DNA of 64,000 nt, from assembly GCA_963732775.1 (NCBI GenBank), contig CAVTAR010000003.1, positions 1 through 64,000 of the forward strand, written 5' to 3'. Below are positions 37,620 through 46,170 of this stretch, one piece after another. The stretch is from CAVRQM01 sp963732775. Lineage in GTDB: Bacteria; Pseudomonadota; Alphaproteobacteria; Acetobacterales; Acetobacteraceae. How positions within the stretch are numbered: the first letter of the stretch is position 1; every line of letters begins with the position of its first letter. Position numbers and translations under genes: made by a program. Below the pieces are notes generated by a model. It made no database searches. It had not been told where the DNA came from and worked only from the letters and a program-made list of their open reading frames with translations.

Positions 37620-38056
37620 CGGCTCTCGGCGATGATGGAGACCTTGCCGTCGCGCTCGGCGACGGCGTAGCGGACCTGGTCGAGCCGCTCAGGCCGCTCT
37701 GGCGTGCCGCCGCCATCACGTCGCTTTCTGCAGGCGCAGTGCCAGCATCCGCCCTCTGCCACTGGCCGCGCTCGTAGATCACCACCGGCGTGCCGTCGAC
37801 CAGGCGGCCGAACCAGCTCGAGCGCGTCTTGAGCCGGAGACGCAGACATGCATCAGCCCGATCGTGCCGACGGCGGTGAACGCGCCGGTCAGCGAATGGT
37901 CGTCGCCCAGCACCGCGCTGATAGTGACGCCGCCGAACAGGAACAGCACCACCAGGTCGAACGGCGCCATCATGCTGGCCGTGCGCCGTCCGATCAGGCG
38001 CACCGAGAACAGCAGCAGCCAGTAGGCGCGATCGCGGCGCGCAGGATCAGGCTCAT
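37616..38056 (-). CDS. DUF421/YetF-type membrane protein (frameshifted)
   Basis: Joined across indels near 38033, 37838 and 37690, the protein reads MSLILRAAIA, then YWLLLFSVRLIGRRTASMMAPF, then DLVVLFLFGGVTISAVLGDD, then an alpha-beta domain containing WFGRLVDGTPVVIYERGQW and a C-terminal VRYAVAERDGKVSIIAESR. This is the DUF421 (YetF) arrangement: membrane helices followed by a cytoplasmic domain with IGRRT and PFDLV signatures. About 147 residues. Its start and stop both overlap neighbouring genes by 4 nt. Confidence 0.78.
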
Positions 38057-38605
38057 GGCATGATCCACTGCGTCCAGTGCAGGGCGATGGCCGAGCCCAC
38101 CTCGGCGGTCAACCGTTGCGGGCCGAGCTACGGACGGGCGCAGCAGCAGGCGGACCAGGCTCTCCGCCTCGCCCTGCGGCAGTGCGAGGCGGACCACGAG
38201 GTCGCCCTGCTCGGACCAGCTGCGCACCGGCCGCGGCTCGACCGACTGCAGGCCGAGCGGCTCGACCAGGCTCGACGACAGCCGCAGATCCACCTCGCGG
38301 GGCTGCTCGGGCGGCGGGCGGACGTGCAGCGTGACCTGAGTCGGCGTGCCGAACCGGGCGACCGGCTCGAAATCCACGCGCAGGCTGCCGTGGTCGGCGG
38401 AGGCGGTATGATGGCTGAACGGCCCGCGACCGAGCAGGCCGGCGAGGCCGGCCGCGACCACAAGCGCGATCACCACGCGCCCGGCCAGCTCGGCGTGGTG
38501 CCAGCTTCGCTCGAAGGCGAGGTCGTAGCCGACCTCCAGCTCGTCATCGACCGGGTCGGCGCCGCGCGGCGGCGGCGGGTCGTGCGGGTGCTGGTCGTCG
38601 GGCAT
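38053..38605 (-). CDS. Single-pass membrane protein of unknown function (one frameshift)
   Basis: Starts MPDDQHPHDPPPPRGADP, with an acidic cytoplasmic N-terminus containing FERSWHHAELAGRV, one membrane helix (VVIALVVAAGLAGLLG), then an exported beta-rich region (SLRVDFEPVARFGTPTQVTLHV). After an indel near 38130 the C-terminus reads TAEVGSAIALHWTQWIMP and the stop overlaps the DUF421 ATG. About 184 residues. I do not recognise a named family; it is consistently coupled to DUF421, suggesting a joint envelope function. Confidence 0.65.
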
Positions 38606-38645
38606 GGCCTGCAAACCGCCCGGGGCGGCGGCGGTTGCCGGGCGC

Positions 38646-39608
38646 TCACCACGTGTGCGCGAAATGCACCCGCCCGGTGGCGTAGCTGATCCAGACCTTG
38701 TGCGTCTGCAGGAAGTCCTCGCCGATGATCAGGCCCGGATCGCGGAACGGCAGCTCGATCACCGCCGCCTCGACCGGGGCGATGTGCTCGCCGCCGACGT
38801 CGAGCGTGGCGAAGCGGTGCAGGTTGCCGGGCACATGGTCCGGGCCCATGCCGAACATCTTGGTCCCGAGATCGTCGGTCAGCTCGCCCGCCGGCACGCC
38901 CGAGCCGAGCGCCAGCCGGCGGTTGACCACGATGGCCTCGGCGCCGGTGTCGACCATCGCCCGGGTCGCCTGGGAATCGAGCGACACCGGGACGACCACG
39001 CCGTGGCCGCGGCGTGCGGTGTCGAAGGGGGCCGACCCGTCCTCGGCCACCCAGCCCGGCAGCAGGCCCTCGCAGGGTCGCCCCTGGTACAGACGCACGA
39101 GGTCGTGCGGCAGGTCGAGGTCGACCTCGTAGTCGTGCAGCACGTCGTCGCCCAGCACCCCATCGGGCGGCGTGTAGCCCTTCGGGCCGCCCATCTTGGC
39201 GACCGAGACGGTGAGCTGGTCGCGCCGGAGATAGCTGAGCGCCAGCTTGCGCACCACCACCGTGCCGCGGGCCTGGGAGCCGCCGATGCCGAGCAACCGG
39301 CCCTGGTTCGGCATCACCGCGCCGAGCCCGAAGCGGGCGACCGCGTCGGGGCTCAGCACGGTCAGGTCCGCACCGGTGTCGAGCAGCATCCGCGCCGGCT
39401 GGTCGTTGATCCAGACGTCGACGGTCGGGCTGTGCTCGGAGAATGACACCGGGATTTCGGCGCGGCAGACCAGGCCACAGCCGTCGGGCGGCCGGGCTGC
39501 CGCGCTCGTCTGGTCGCAGGGCGACAGGCGCGCCGAGGGTCCCGGGCCGCCGGGCGACGAGCAGGAGAGCGCGAGCAGCAACGGCAGGACGGCGAGGAGA
39601 CGGATCAT
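38646..39608 (-). CDS. Retropepsin-like aspartic protease, lipoprotein-type, two DTG motifs
   Basis: A 320-residue exported protein (signal MIRLLAVLPLLLALSC with a possible lipid-anchor Cys16). Two aspartic-protease half-sites are seen in one chain: RMLLDTGADLTVLS (D77) and RAMVDTGAEAIVVNR (D220), each followed by a hydrophobic strand. This suggests a pepsin-like single-chain arrangement built from two retropepsin-like domains. Bacterial homologues are poorly characterised. It heads a run with the membrane protein, DUF421 and MFS genes. Confidence 0.8.
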   Translation of the reverse strand: MIRLLAVLPLLLALSCSSPGGPGPSARLSPCDQTSAAARPPDGCGLVCRAEIPVSFSEHSPTVDVWINDQPARMLLDTGADLTVLSPDAVARFGLGAVMPNQGRLLGIGGSQARGTVVVRKLALSYLRRDQLTVSVAKMGGPKGYTPPDGVLGDDVLHDYEVDLDLPHDLVRLYQGRPCEGLLPGWVAEDGSAPFDTARRGHGVVVPVSLDSQATRAMVDTGAEAIVVNRRLALGSGVPAGELTDDLGTKMFGMGPDHVPGNLHRFATLDVGGEHIAPVEAAVIELPFRDPGLIIGEDFLQTHKVWISYATGRVHFAHTW

Positions 39609-39707
39609 GCCGCAACGTATCGCCGCCGTCCGGCGCGCGCACGCTGAAAAGTTTGTTGCACGGCCGACGCGATGCGACTACGTTTGCAACGAAACGGCGG
39701 GTGGCCC

Positions 39708-40169
39708 ATGCAAACCTCGACGCTGGCCGCCGGCGCGGCACTGCTGCTGCTGGCGGGCTGCACCACCCACTCCGCGACCGAGGAGGGCGACAGCAAGCCC
39801 GGCGTCTGGAGCGGCAACACCGCGGAGGCCAATGCGGCCAACCCCAACTGCCGCATGGTGAACCGAGCCAACGGCCTGCTGCGGCCCGGGACCAACGTGC
39901 CGCTGCACATGGTGCTGGTGAACACCGGCGCCTGGTGCTTCTCGGGCTTCGGCCTCAGCGGTGTCGACACCAGCGGGAGCACTTTGGTCAACCATCCCTC
40001 CGCCGGCGAGGTCCGGGTGTTGCCGGAGCGCGGCGGCGTGGCGTTCGGCTATCGACCCAAGCCCGGTTTCGCCGGCTCCGACGACTTCCTGATCGCCATG
40101 CCCACCGGGTTCGGCTACGAGATCAATCTGGCGGTCAGCGTCACCGTCGCCGTCAAGCCTGGGCATTGA
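39708..40169 (+). CDS. Small lipoprotein of unknown function
   Basis: 153 residues. The signal peptide ends in a lipobox (MQTSTLAAGAALLLLAGC). The mature part carries paired Cys and a beta-sandwich-like pattern (GEVRVLPERGGVAFGYRPKPGFAGSDDF) seen in small secreted domains. The ATG at 39708 is chosen because the lipobox then stands at position 20. The final 17 nt overlap the convergent DapA-like gene. No function can be assigned. Confidence 0.7.
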   Translation: MQTSTLAAGAALLLLAGCTTHSATEEGDSKPGVWSGNTAEANAANPNCRMVNRANGLLRPGTNVPLHMVLVNTGAWCFSGFGLSGVDTSGSTLVNHPSAGEVRVLPERGGVAFGYRPKPGFAGSDDFLIAMPTGFGYEINLAVSVTVAVKPGH

Positions 40170-41070
40170 GGGCGTAGCGCCCGAGCGAGGCGGCGAACCG
40201 GGCCACCGCCGCCTCGCCGAACGGGGTGGGCGCGAGGCCGGGCGGCCGGTCGTGGACGGCCCCGAGCCCGAGCCGCAGCGCCATCAGCCGCTTGCCGTAG
40301 CACACGAGGTGCTCGATCGACTGCATGACGAAGGCGATCGCCGGCAGTGCGTCCCGATACAGCCGCTCGCCGGTCGACGGGTCGCCCGACGCGAAGGCGG
40401 CCCAGGCCGCGGCCAGCACGTCGCAGCAATCGGGCGCCGGCACCAGCCCGGTGCAGCCGGCGCGGAAATTGTCCGCGAGCTCCAGCCCGCCGCGACCGTT
40501 CAGCACGGCGAGCCGCCCCTCGGTCGCGGCCACCACGCGCTCGATCAGCGTCGCCGGCCCTTCGCCCTTCAGCACCCGGAAGTTTTCGTGCGCGCGGGCG
40601 AGCATCGCGATCGCTCCGGCGTCCAGCCCGACGCCCAGGTAGTCCGGCGCGTTCTGGATGCCGACCTGGATGGCGGCCCGCTGCATCACCGCGCCGAAGA
40701 ACCGGGCCAGCACCGCGGCGTCCGCCATCGCCGGGTCGCGCGGCGGCTGCAGGATCGCGACCACCGCGCCGTGCGCGGCGGCGTGGGCGAGCGCCTCGGC
40801 CTGCAGCGCCACGGTCTCGCCGAAGACCGTGACCATCAGCGGCAGGCGCCCGCCGAGGTCCTCGGCGGCCCACGCCACGACGCGGCAGCGCTCGGCAGGC
40901 GACAGCTTCGCGACTTCCGTGGCCAGCCCCAGCACGGCCAGGCCCGATGCCCCCGCGGCGACGCACGCCTCCACCTGCCGGCGCATGGCGCCGCGGTCGA
41001 GCGACCCGTCCGCGGCGAAGAATGCGTATAGGATGGGCCAGATGCCGCGCGGCGGCCGGAACTCGGTCAT
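40153..41070 (-). CDS. Dihydrodipicolinate synthase/N-acetylneuraminate lyase-family aldolase
   Basis: A 305-residue TIM-barrel class I aldolase. The Schiff-base Lys is in FRVLKGEGPATLIERV. GIWPILYAFFAADGSLDRGAMR and GASGLAVLGLATEVAKLSPAER resemble the N-terminal barrel strands. It is not a standard dapA: the YPQTTG-like Tyr motif is changed. Pyruvate-dependent aldol cleavage or synthesis on a sugar acid or related keto acid is likely. It is monocistronic and divergent from pgsA. Confidence 0.82.
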   Translation of the reverse strand: MTEFRPPRGIWPILYAFFAADGSLDRGAMRRQVEACVAAGASGLAVLGLATEVAKLSPAERCRVVAWAAEDLGGRLPLMVTVFGETVALQAEALAHAAAHGAVVAILQPPRDPAMADAAVLARFFGAVMQRAAIQVGIQNAPDYLGVGLDAGAIAMLARAHENFRVLKGEGPATLIERVVAATEGRLAVLNGRGGLELADNFRAGCTGLVPAPDCCDVLAAAWAAFASGDPSTGERLYRDALPAIAFVMQSIEHLVCYGKRLMALRLGLGAVHDRPPGLAPTPFGEAAVARFAASLGRYALNAQA

Positions 41071-41131
41071 CGGCGAAGCCTAGCGCCGGGACGGGCTGAC
41101 CGGCGAGCCCGGACCGGCTAGGCTGCGCGCC

Positions 41132-41743
41132 ATGCCCACCGACCTGCCCAACCTGCTGACCCTGTCGCGGATCGCCGCGATCCCGCTGCTGGTGGTCCTG
41201 GCGGCGCTGGGCACGGCGCGCGGCGACCTCTGCGCCTGCTTCGTCTTCGCGCTGGCGGGCGCCACCGACTGGCTCGACGGCAAGCTCGCCCGCGACTGGC
41301 GGCAGACCTCGGATTTCGGGCGGATGCTCGACCCGATCGCCGACAAGCTGCTGGTGGGCGCCACGCTGCTGATGCTGGCCGGAACCGAGCGGCTGCGCGG
41401 CTGGGGGCTGTATCCGGCCATCGTCATCATGCTGCGGGAGATCCTGGTCAGCGGTCTGCGGGAGTACCTGGCCGGGCTGCGGGTCGGCCTGCCGGTGACC
41501 CGGCTGGCCAAGTGGAAGACCGGGGTGCAGATGGCCTCGCTCGGCACGCTGCTGGCGGGCGACGAGGGGGCGGCGGCGCTGGGCCTGGGCTGGCTGCCGG
41601 TCTCGGCGATCGGCCTGGCCATGCTGCTGGGCGCGGCATTGCTGACGCTGGTGACGGGTTGGGACTACCTGGTCGCCGGCCTGCACCACGCCGGCACGCC
41701 GGCCCGCCCGCCGCCGGCGCGCGCGGCGACGCCGCCGCCGTGA
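41132..41743 (+). CDS. pgsA: CDP-diacylglycerol-glycerol-3-phosphate 3-phosphatidyltransferase
   Basis: It makes phosphatidylglycerol phosphate, the precursor of PG and cardiolipin. The CDP-alcohol phosphotransferase signature is complete: DWLDGKLARDW, then FGRMLDPIADKLLVG. 203 residues with four or five hydrophobic segments. It starts MPTDLPNLLTLSRIAAIPLL. The C-terminus is Ala/Pro-rich. It is 62 nt from the divergent aldolase gene. Confidence 0.94.
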   Translation: MPTDLPNLLTLSRIAAIPLLVVLAALGTARGDLCACFVFALAGATDWLDGKLARDWRQTSDFGRMLDPIADKLLVGATLLMLAGTERLRGWGLYPAIVIMLREILVSGLREYLAGLRVGLPVTRLAKWKTGVQMASLGTLLAGDEGAAALGLGWLPVSAIGLAMLLGAALLTLVTGWDYLVAGLHHAGTPARPPPARAATPPP

Positions 41744-41915
41744 GCGAGCCGCCAGGTTATCCGCCATATGACCGGCGCGTGAAGGTGTTGCGCGGAGTCG
41801 TCACGGCGAGGCAAGAAGTGTGGCGCCCAAGCGTCGGTGCTTGAGCGTCGTGCCTGTCATCGGCACATTCGCTGAGCCTCCGGGTCGCCCGGGCACGCCA
41901 GCCGAGGAACGATAG

Positions 41916-42560
41916 ATGCCCGCCAACCGACGTCGCTCCGCCCAGGCCGCTTCCAGGCGCGCGAGGTCGCGGGGCGCCTGGCTGTTCGCGCCGCTGCTGG
42001 CGCTGGGCGGCTGCCACTATGCGAGCAGCCCGCTGGTGGGCTTCGGCGGCTTCATCGGCGACACGCACAGTTTCCACCGCCTGCCCAACCGGCCGCCGGG
42101 CAGCGACGAGAACGTGCTGCGCGCGCAGGGCCGCGACGTGGCGCTGATGCCGCTGCTGCCCGAGGGCGGCAACATCTGGCCCGGCCCGCCGCCGCCGGAG
42201 CCGAGCCTGAGCGACGTCCAGAAGCTGCAGGACAACGGCCAGCCGTTGCCGCCGCCGACGGTGCCGAACGGCAGCTCGACACCGCCCAGCCTGTACGCGC
42301 CCCAGCCCACGCCGGAGGCGCCGCCGGTGCCCCGCGCGACGCCGGTGCCGCAGTCGCGGCCGCTTCAGCTGCCGCCGCCGGCGACGACGCCGACACCGAA
42401 CGGCCCGCTGATCAACAACGGCCCGATCGGCGCTCCCGGCGGGATCAGCACCGGCACGAGCCCGGGCGGCGGGCAGAGCATCATCGTGCCGAACGGCAAC
42501 GGCACCAGCACGGTGATCGCGCCAGACGGCTCGACGCAGACCGTGCCCACGCCGCGATGA
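41916..42560 (+). CDS. Proline-rich lipoprotein-like exported protein
   Basis: 214 residues. An Arg-rich n-region, a hydrophobic core (GAWLFAPLLALGGC) and a lipobox give an exported lipoprotein. The mature part is almost entirely low-complexity Pro/Thr/Gln sequence (PPPPEPSLSDVQKLQDNGQP, PTPEAPPVPRATPVPQ) ending with a GNGTSTVIAPDGSTQTVP repeat-like tail. It is probably a disordered envelope linker protein. The stop overlaps the moaD ATG. No known function. Confidence 0.6.
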   Translation: MPANRRRSAQAASRRARSRGAWLFAPLLALGGCHYASSPLVGFGGFIGDTHSFHRLPNRPPGSDENVLRAQGRDVALMPLLPEGGNIWPGPPPPEPSLSDVQKLQDNGQPLPPPTVPNGSSTPPSLYAPQPTPEAPPVPRATPVPQSRPLQLPPPATTPTPNGPLINNGPIGAPGGISTGTSPGGGQSIIVPNGNGTSTVIAPDGSTQTVPTPR

Positions 42561-42865
42561 GCGGGCCGCCGGCCTCATTGGCCGTCTCGTCGGCCGCCGC
42601 GACGGGGCGGCCGGTGCGGGTGCTCTACTTCGCCTGGCTGCGCGAACGGGTCGGCCATGGCGAGGAGAGCCTGCCACTACCGGACGGAGTGGGCGACGTG
42701 GCCGCGCTGGTGGGCTGGCTGCGCGCGCGCGACCCTGCGCACGCGGCGGCGTTCGAGCACATGGGCGTCGTGCGCTGCGCCGTGAACCAGGCCCTGGCCA
42801 ACCCGGCGACGACCATCGGCCCGGGTGACGAGGTGGCGTTCTTCCCGCCCGTGACCGGGGGCTGA
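42557..42865 (+). CDS. moaD: Molybdopterin synthase small subunit MoaD
   Basis: A ubiquitin-like sulfur carrier for molybdopterin synthesis. The 102-residue chain ends in the required Gly-Gly (EVAFFPPVTGG), which is thiocarboxylated. VRVLYFAWLRERVGHGEESL is the N-terminal beta-grasp strand. It overlaps the upstream lipoprotein gene by 4 nt and precedes moaE by 35 nt. Confidence 0.92.
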   Translation: MSGPPASLAVSSAAATGRPVRVLYFAWLRERVGHGEESLPLPDGVGDVAALVGWLRARDPAHAAAFEHMGVVRCAVNQALANPATTIGPGDEVAFFPPVTGG

Positions 42866-42900
42866 GAGCCAGGAAGCGGGCTCTTGCGCAGGAGCGAGCG

Positions 42901-43365
42901 GTGGCAGTCGTGCGCGTGCAGTCCGAGGCGTTCGATGTCGGCCCCGAACTGGCCGCCCTGCTCGGCGGACGCACCGACGTGGGCGGCATCGGCTGCTTCG
43001 TCGGCGTGGTGCGCGCCGGGGCGCAGGGGCGGGTGATCACCGAGATGACGCTGGAGCACTACCCCGGCATGACCGAGCCGGCGCTGCGCGAGGTGGCGGC
43101 CGAGGCCGGGCGGCGCTGGCCGCTGCTGGGCTGCACCATCGTCCATCGCGTCGGCCGCCTGCTGCCGGGCGAGGCGATCGTGCTGGTGCTGGCGGCGAGC
43201 GCGCACCGGCAGGCGGCGCTCGACGCGACCGGCTTCATGATCGACCGGCTCAAGACCGGCGCGCCGTTCTGGAAGAAGGAGCGCTTCGCCGACGGCGCCG
43301 AGCGCTGGGTGGAGGCCCGCGCCGAGGACGACGCGGCGGCCGCGCGCTGGCCGGCGGCGGGATGA
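42901..43365 (+). CDS. moaE: Molybdopterin synthase catalytic subunit MoaE
   Basis: It transfers two sulfurs from MoaD thiocarboxylate to precursor Z. 154 residues from a GTG start. Family blocks are GCFVGVVRAGAQGRVITEMTLEHYPGM, CTIVHRVGRLLPGEAIVLV and the active-site KTGAPFWKKERFADGAERW with two conserved Lys. The stop overlaps the ATG of the next small lipoprotein gene. Confidence 0.94.
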   Translation: MAVVRVQSEAFDVGPELAALLGGRTDVGGIGCFVGVVRAGAQGRVITEMTLEHYPGMTEPALREVAAEAGRRWPLLGCTIVHRVGRLLPGEAIVLVLAASAHRQAALDATGFMIDRLKTGAPFWKKERFADGAERWVEARAEDDAAAARWPAAG

Positions 43366-43532
43366 GCCGGCGCGTGCTGCTGGCGTGCGGCCCGATGCTG
43401 GCGTGCGGCCTGCTGCTGTGGCTGTCGGCTTGCGCGGGATGGCGGTTCGAGCCGTCCCGCGGCACCGGCGCGGCCGACCAGGGCGCCACCGCGGGCTTCG
43501 GGCTGGAGGCGTCGCCCTACAGCACGCGTTGA
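43362..43532 (+). CDS. Small lipoprotein downstream of moaE
   Basis: A 56-residue product: MSRRVLLACGPMLACGLLLW, lipobox LSAC (Cys24), then a short mature part ending GFGLEASPYSTR. The ATG overlaps the moaE stop by 4 nt, so it is probably co-translated. Too short to classify. Confidence 0.55.
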   Translation: MSRRVLLACGPMLACGLLLWLSACAGWRFEPSRGTGAADQGATAGFGLEASPYSTR

Positions 43533-43686
43533 GCCGCGGCGCTCGTTGGGCGTGCTGTCGGGCACGGTCGCGATTCCCCGTGCGTTCGGAACTTCGGGCG
43601 CGTATCGTCGGGGCCAACGAAGATCGTGGCTCCGACGGCGGGACTGTCGCCGGCGGAAACCGAGATCGGCGAGCGGGGAGAGCGGC

Positions 43687-44172
43687 GTGCGGACGGGTTT
43701 GCCGACCATCGTCGCGAGGCGCCGGGCCGTGTTGCGGGGCGCCGCGGCCAGCGGACTGGGTGTCGCTTGCGCGGCCCTGGCCAGCCGACCCGGCTTCGCC
43801 GTCGAGGATGCGCACGCCGAGGCGAGCGCGCTGATCGAGCGTCTGTTCGGCGGCATCGCCATGCCGTCGCCTCGGGTCCGCCTCGAGATGCCGCCGTCAT
43901 TCGGCAACGGCTACAGCGTGCCGATGACCCTGTCGGTCGACAGCCCGATGACCGAGGCCGACCACGTCCGCGTGGTCCATGTCCTGGCACCCCGCAACCC
44001 GATCATCCTCGTCGCCAACTTCGAGTTCACCCCGCGCAGCGGGCGCGCGGCGATCTCGACCCGCGTGCGCCTCGCCGAGCCGCAGGACGTGATCGCGGTG
44101 GCGCAGATGGGCGACGGGACGTTGCTGATGGCCCGCACCTGGGTCAGGGTCGACACCAACGGGTGCAACTGA
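43687..44172 (+). CDS. soxY: SoxY-like sulfur carrier protein with an altered C-terminus
   Basis: The periplasmic subunit that carries sulfur intermediates on a C-terminal Cys. The GTG start (43687) has GGGGAG 6 nt upstream. A Tat-type signal (ARRRAVLRGAAASGLG) leads to a mature domain with RVRLEMPPSFGNGYSVPMTLSVDSPM and HVLAPRNPIILVANFEFTP. The chain ends VDTNGCN: the reactive Cys is second to last, but the usual GGCGG tail is shortened. 161 residues. First gene of soxYZ-fccAB. Confidence 0.88.
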   Translation: MRTGLPTIVARRRAVLRGAAASGLGVACAALASRPGFAVEDAHAEASALIERLFGGIAMPSPRVRLEMPPSFGNGYSVPMTLSVDSPMTEADHVRVVHVLAPRNPIILVANFEFTPRSGRAAISTRVRLAEPQDVIAVAQMGDGTLLMARTWVRVDTNGCN

Positions 44173-44212
44173 GGCCGACGCCGGCGAATTGCCGGCGCGG
44201 AGGGAGGCGAGG

Positions 44213-44542
44213 ATGGCAGCCGTACAGCCGCGCGTGCAGGCACCCGCTGCGGTGGCCAGGGACGAGGTGTTCCAGATCAAGACCCTGGTCAGCCACCCGA
44301 TGGAGACCGGGCTGCGGCGCGACGCCGACGGCATGCTGATCCCGCGGCGCATCATCAACAGGTTCACCTGCCGCTACAACGAGAGGGTGGTGTTCTCCGT
44401 CGACCTGCACGAGGCGATGGCGGCCAATCCTTATCTGTCGTTCTACGTGCGGGCCGGCGAGAGCGGGCGCCTGCAGTTCCTCTGGGAGGAGGACGGCGGC
44501 GCGGTGTTCACGCTCGAGGCGCCGCTGACGGTGGGCGCATGA
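44213..44542 (+). CDS. soxZ: SoxZ-like sulfur carrier partner
   Basis: An immunoglobulin-like partner that forms the SoxYZ heterodimer. 109 residues starting MAAVQPRVQAPAAVARDEVF. TLVSHPMETGLRRDADGMLIP and NPYLSFYVRAGESGRLQFLWEEDG are characteristic. GGAGGGAGGCGAGG directly precedes the ATG, so the ATG 24 nt upstream is not favoured. No signal peptide: it is expected to be exported bound to SoxY. The stop overlaps the next ATG. Confidence 0.92.
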   Translation: MAAVQPRVQAPAAVARDEVFQIKTLVSHPMETGLRRDADGMLIPRRIINRFTCRYNERVVFSVDLHEAMAANPYLSFYVRAGESGRLQFLWEEDGGAVFTLEAPLTVGA

Positions 44543-44868
44543 CTGCGTTGCCTCCCGCCGGGTATCTGGCGCTGGCCGGCCTCGCATCGGTGCTGGCGCC
44601 GGGTGCGGCGATGGCCGGCAGCCAGGTGGCGGGCAGCCGGGTGGCGGCCGCCTGCGCCGCCTGCCATCGGCTCGACGGCCGCGATACCGCCCTGCCGCCG
44701 GTCGCGGGCGCGGACGAGGCGGGCATCGTCCGGGCCTTGCTCGCCTATCGCGCCCCGGACGCAAGCAGCCAGATCATGCACGTCGTGGCCGGCGCGCTGA
44801 GCCCCGAGGAGATCGCCGCGGTGGCGCACTATCTGGCCGCGCAGCCCGTCGCGGGCGCGACCCGATGA
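44539..44868 (+). CDS. fccA: Monohaem cytochrome c, flavocytochrome c sulfide dehydrogenase cytochrome subunit
   Basis: A signal peptide (to about AMA-GSQ) and one haem motif CAACH (C39-H43) in a 109-residue protein, with a Met ligand probably in SSQIMHVVAG and a C-terminal helix LSPEEIAAVAHYLAAQP. Its position directly before, and overlapping by 4 nt, the flavoprotein gene identifies it as the FccA (SoxE-like) partner that takes electrons from FccB. Confidence 0.9.
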   Translation: MTALPPAGYLALAGLASVLAPGAAMAGSQVAGSRVAAACAACHRLDGRDTALPPVAGADEAGIVRALLAYRAPDASSQIMHVVAGALSPEEIAAVAHYLAAQPVAGATR

Positions 44869-46124
44869 GCCTCGTCACGCGCCGCGCGCTGGGCCCGCTC
44901 GCGGCCGCCGCGTGCCTGGCCGGCAGGTCGGCCCGGGCCGCGACGGCGCCACGGGTGGTGATCATCGGCGGCGGCGTCGGCGGTGCGACGGTCGCGCGCT
45001 ATCTCGCGACCAGCGAGACGCCGCTCGACCTCACGCTGGTCGAACCGAAGGAGCGCTACGCCACCTGCTTCTTCAGCAACCTCTACCTCGCCGGATTGCG
45101 CTCCTTCAAGTCGCTCACCCACGGCTACGATGTGCTGGCCGACCGCTACGGGGTCCGCGTCGTGCGCGACCGGGCGAGCGAGATCGACCCGGTCGGCAAG
45201 ACCGTGCGCCTCGCCGGCGGCACCCGGCTGCCGTACGACCGGCTGGTCGTCTCCCCCGGCATCGCGTTCCGCGACGGCGCCATTGCCGGCTACGACGAGG
45301 CGGCGATGGAGGCGATGCCGCACGCCTGGATGGCCGGGCCGCAGACCACGCTGCTGCGACGCCAGCTCGAGGCGATGCCGGACGGCGGCGTGTTCGCCAT
45401 CGTGGCGCCCCCCGACCCGTTCCGCTGCCCGCCCGGCCCCTATGAGCGCGCCTCGCTGGTCGCGAGCTACTTCGCGCAGCACAAGCCGCGATCCAGGGTG
45501 CTGATCCTCGATGCCAAGGACACCTTCTTCGAGCAGGACCTGTTCGAGGAGGCGTGGAACCGCCACACCCCCGGCATGATCGAGTGGCTGCCGGCGCAGT
45601 TCATCGGCGCGATCGAGGCGGTGGACCCGAGGGACCGCTCGATCAGGACCGCGAGCCAGGTGTTCCGGGCGGACGTGGCCAACGTCATCCCGCCGCAAAT
45701 GGCGGCAGCGCTGGCGCAGCGGGCGGGGCTTGCCGACGCGAGCGGCTGGTGCCCGGTCGACCCGCTGACGTTCGAATCCACCCTGCATCCGGACATCCAC
45801 CTGGTGGGCGACGCGATCGGGGTCGGCGACATGCCGAAATCGGCGTTCGCGGCCAACAGCCAGGCCAAGGCCTGCGCCTTCGCGATCGCCGCGGCGCTGA
45901 CCGGGGCGGCGCCGGCGCGGCCGTTCCTGTACAACACCTGCTACACGTTCCTCGCCCCGGACGACGCGGTCAGCGACGCGATCAGCTTCAAGCCGGCCGG
46001 CGCGCGCATCGCCATCGACCAGATCCTGATCAGCGGCGTCGACCAGAGCGCCGCGGTGCGGGCGCGCGCCGTGGCCGAGGCGAATGGCTGGTACGACGCC
46101 TTCACCCACGACGTCTTCGGCTGA
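44865..46124 (+). CDS. fccB: Flavocytochrome c sulfide dehydrogenase flavoprotein (FccB/SoxF)
   Basis: It oxidises sulfide (or polysulfide/SoxYZ-bound sulfur) and reduces FccA. 419 residues; Tat-like signal, then RVVIIGGGVGGATVARYLA for FAD. C68 in YATCFFSNLYL matches the Cys that carries covalent FAD. The redox pair is C188 (DPFRCPPGPYERAS) and C359 (YNTCYTFLAP). GDAIGVGDMPKSAFAANSQAK is the second FAD block. Last gene of the soxYZ-fccAB operon, convergent with the second pufC. Confidence 0.93.
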   Translation: MSLVTRRALGPLAAAACLAGRSARAATAPRVVIIGGGVGGATVARYLATSETPLDLTLVEPKERYATCFFSNLYLAGLRSFKSLTHGYDVLADRYGVRVVRDRASEIDPVGKTVRLAGGTRLPYDRLVVSPGIAFRDGAIAGYDEAAMEAMPHAWMAGPQTTLLRRQLEAMPDGGVFAIVAPPDPFRCPPGPYERASLVASYFAQHKPRSRVLILDAKDTFFEQDLFEEAWNRHTPGMIEWLPAQFIGAIEAVDPRDRSIRTASQVFRADVANVIPPQMAAALAQRAGLADASGWCPVDPLTFESTLHPDIHLVGDAIGVGDMPKSAFAANSQAKACAFAIAAALTGAAPARPFLYNTCYTFLAPDDAVSDAISFKPAGARIAIDQILISGVDQSAAVRARAVAEANGWYDAFTHDVFG

Positions 46125-46142
46125 CGCCGCGGCCGCACTCTA

Positions 46143-46163
46143 GCCGGCCGCACTCGGGCCGGC
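46143..46163. terminator. Hairpin between convergent fccB and the second pufC
   Basis: GCCGGCC (46143-46149) and GGCCGGC (46157-46163) form a 7-bp stem with a 7-nt loop in the 46-nt gap between two convergent operons. It probably separates them in both directions. No T-run. Confidence 0.45.
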
Positions 46164-46170
46164 CGGATCG

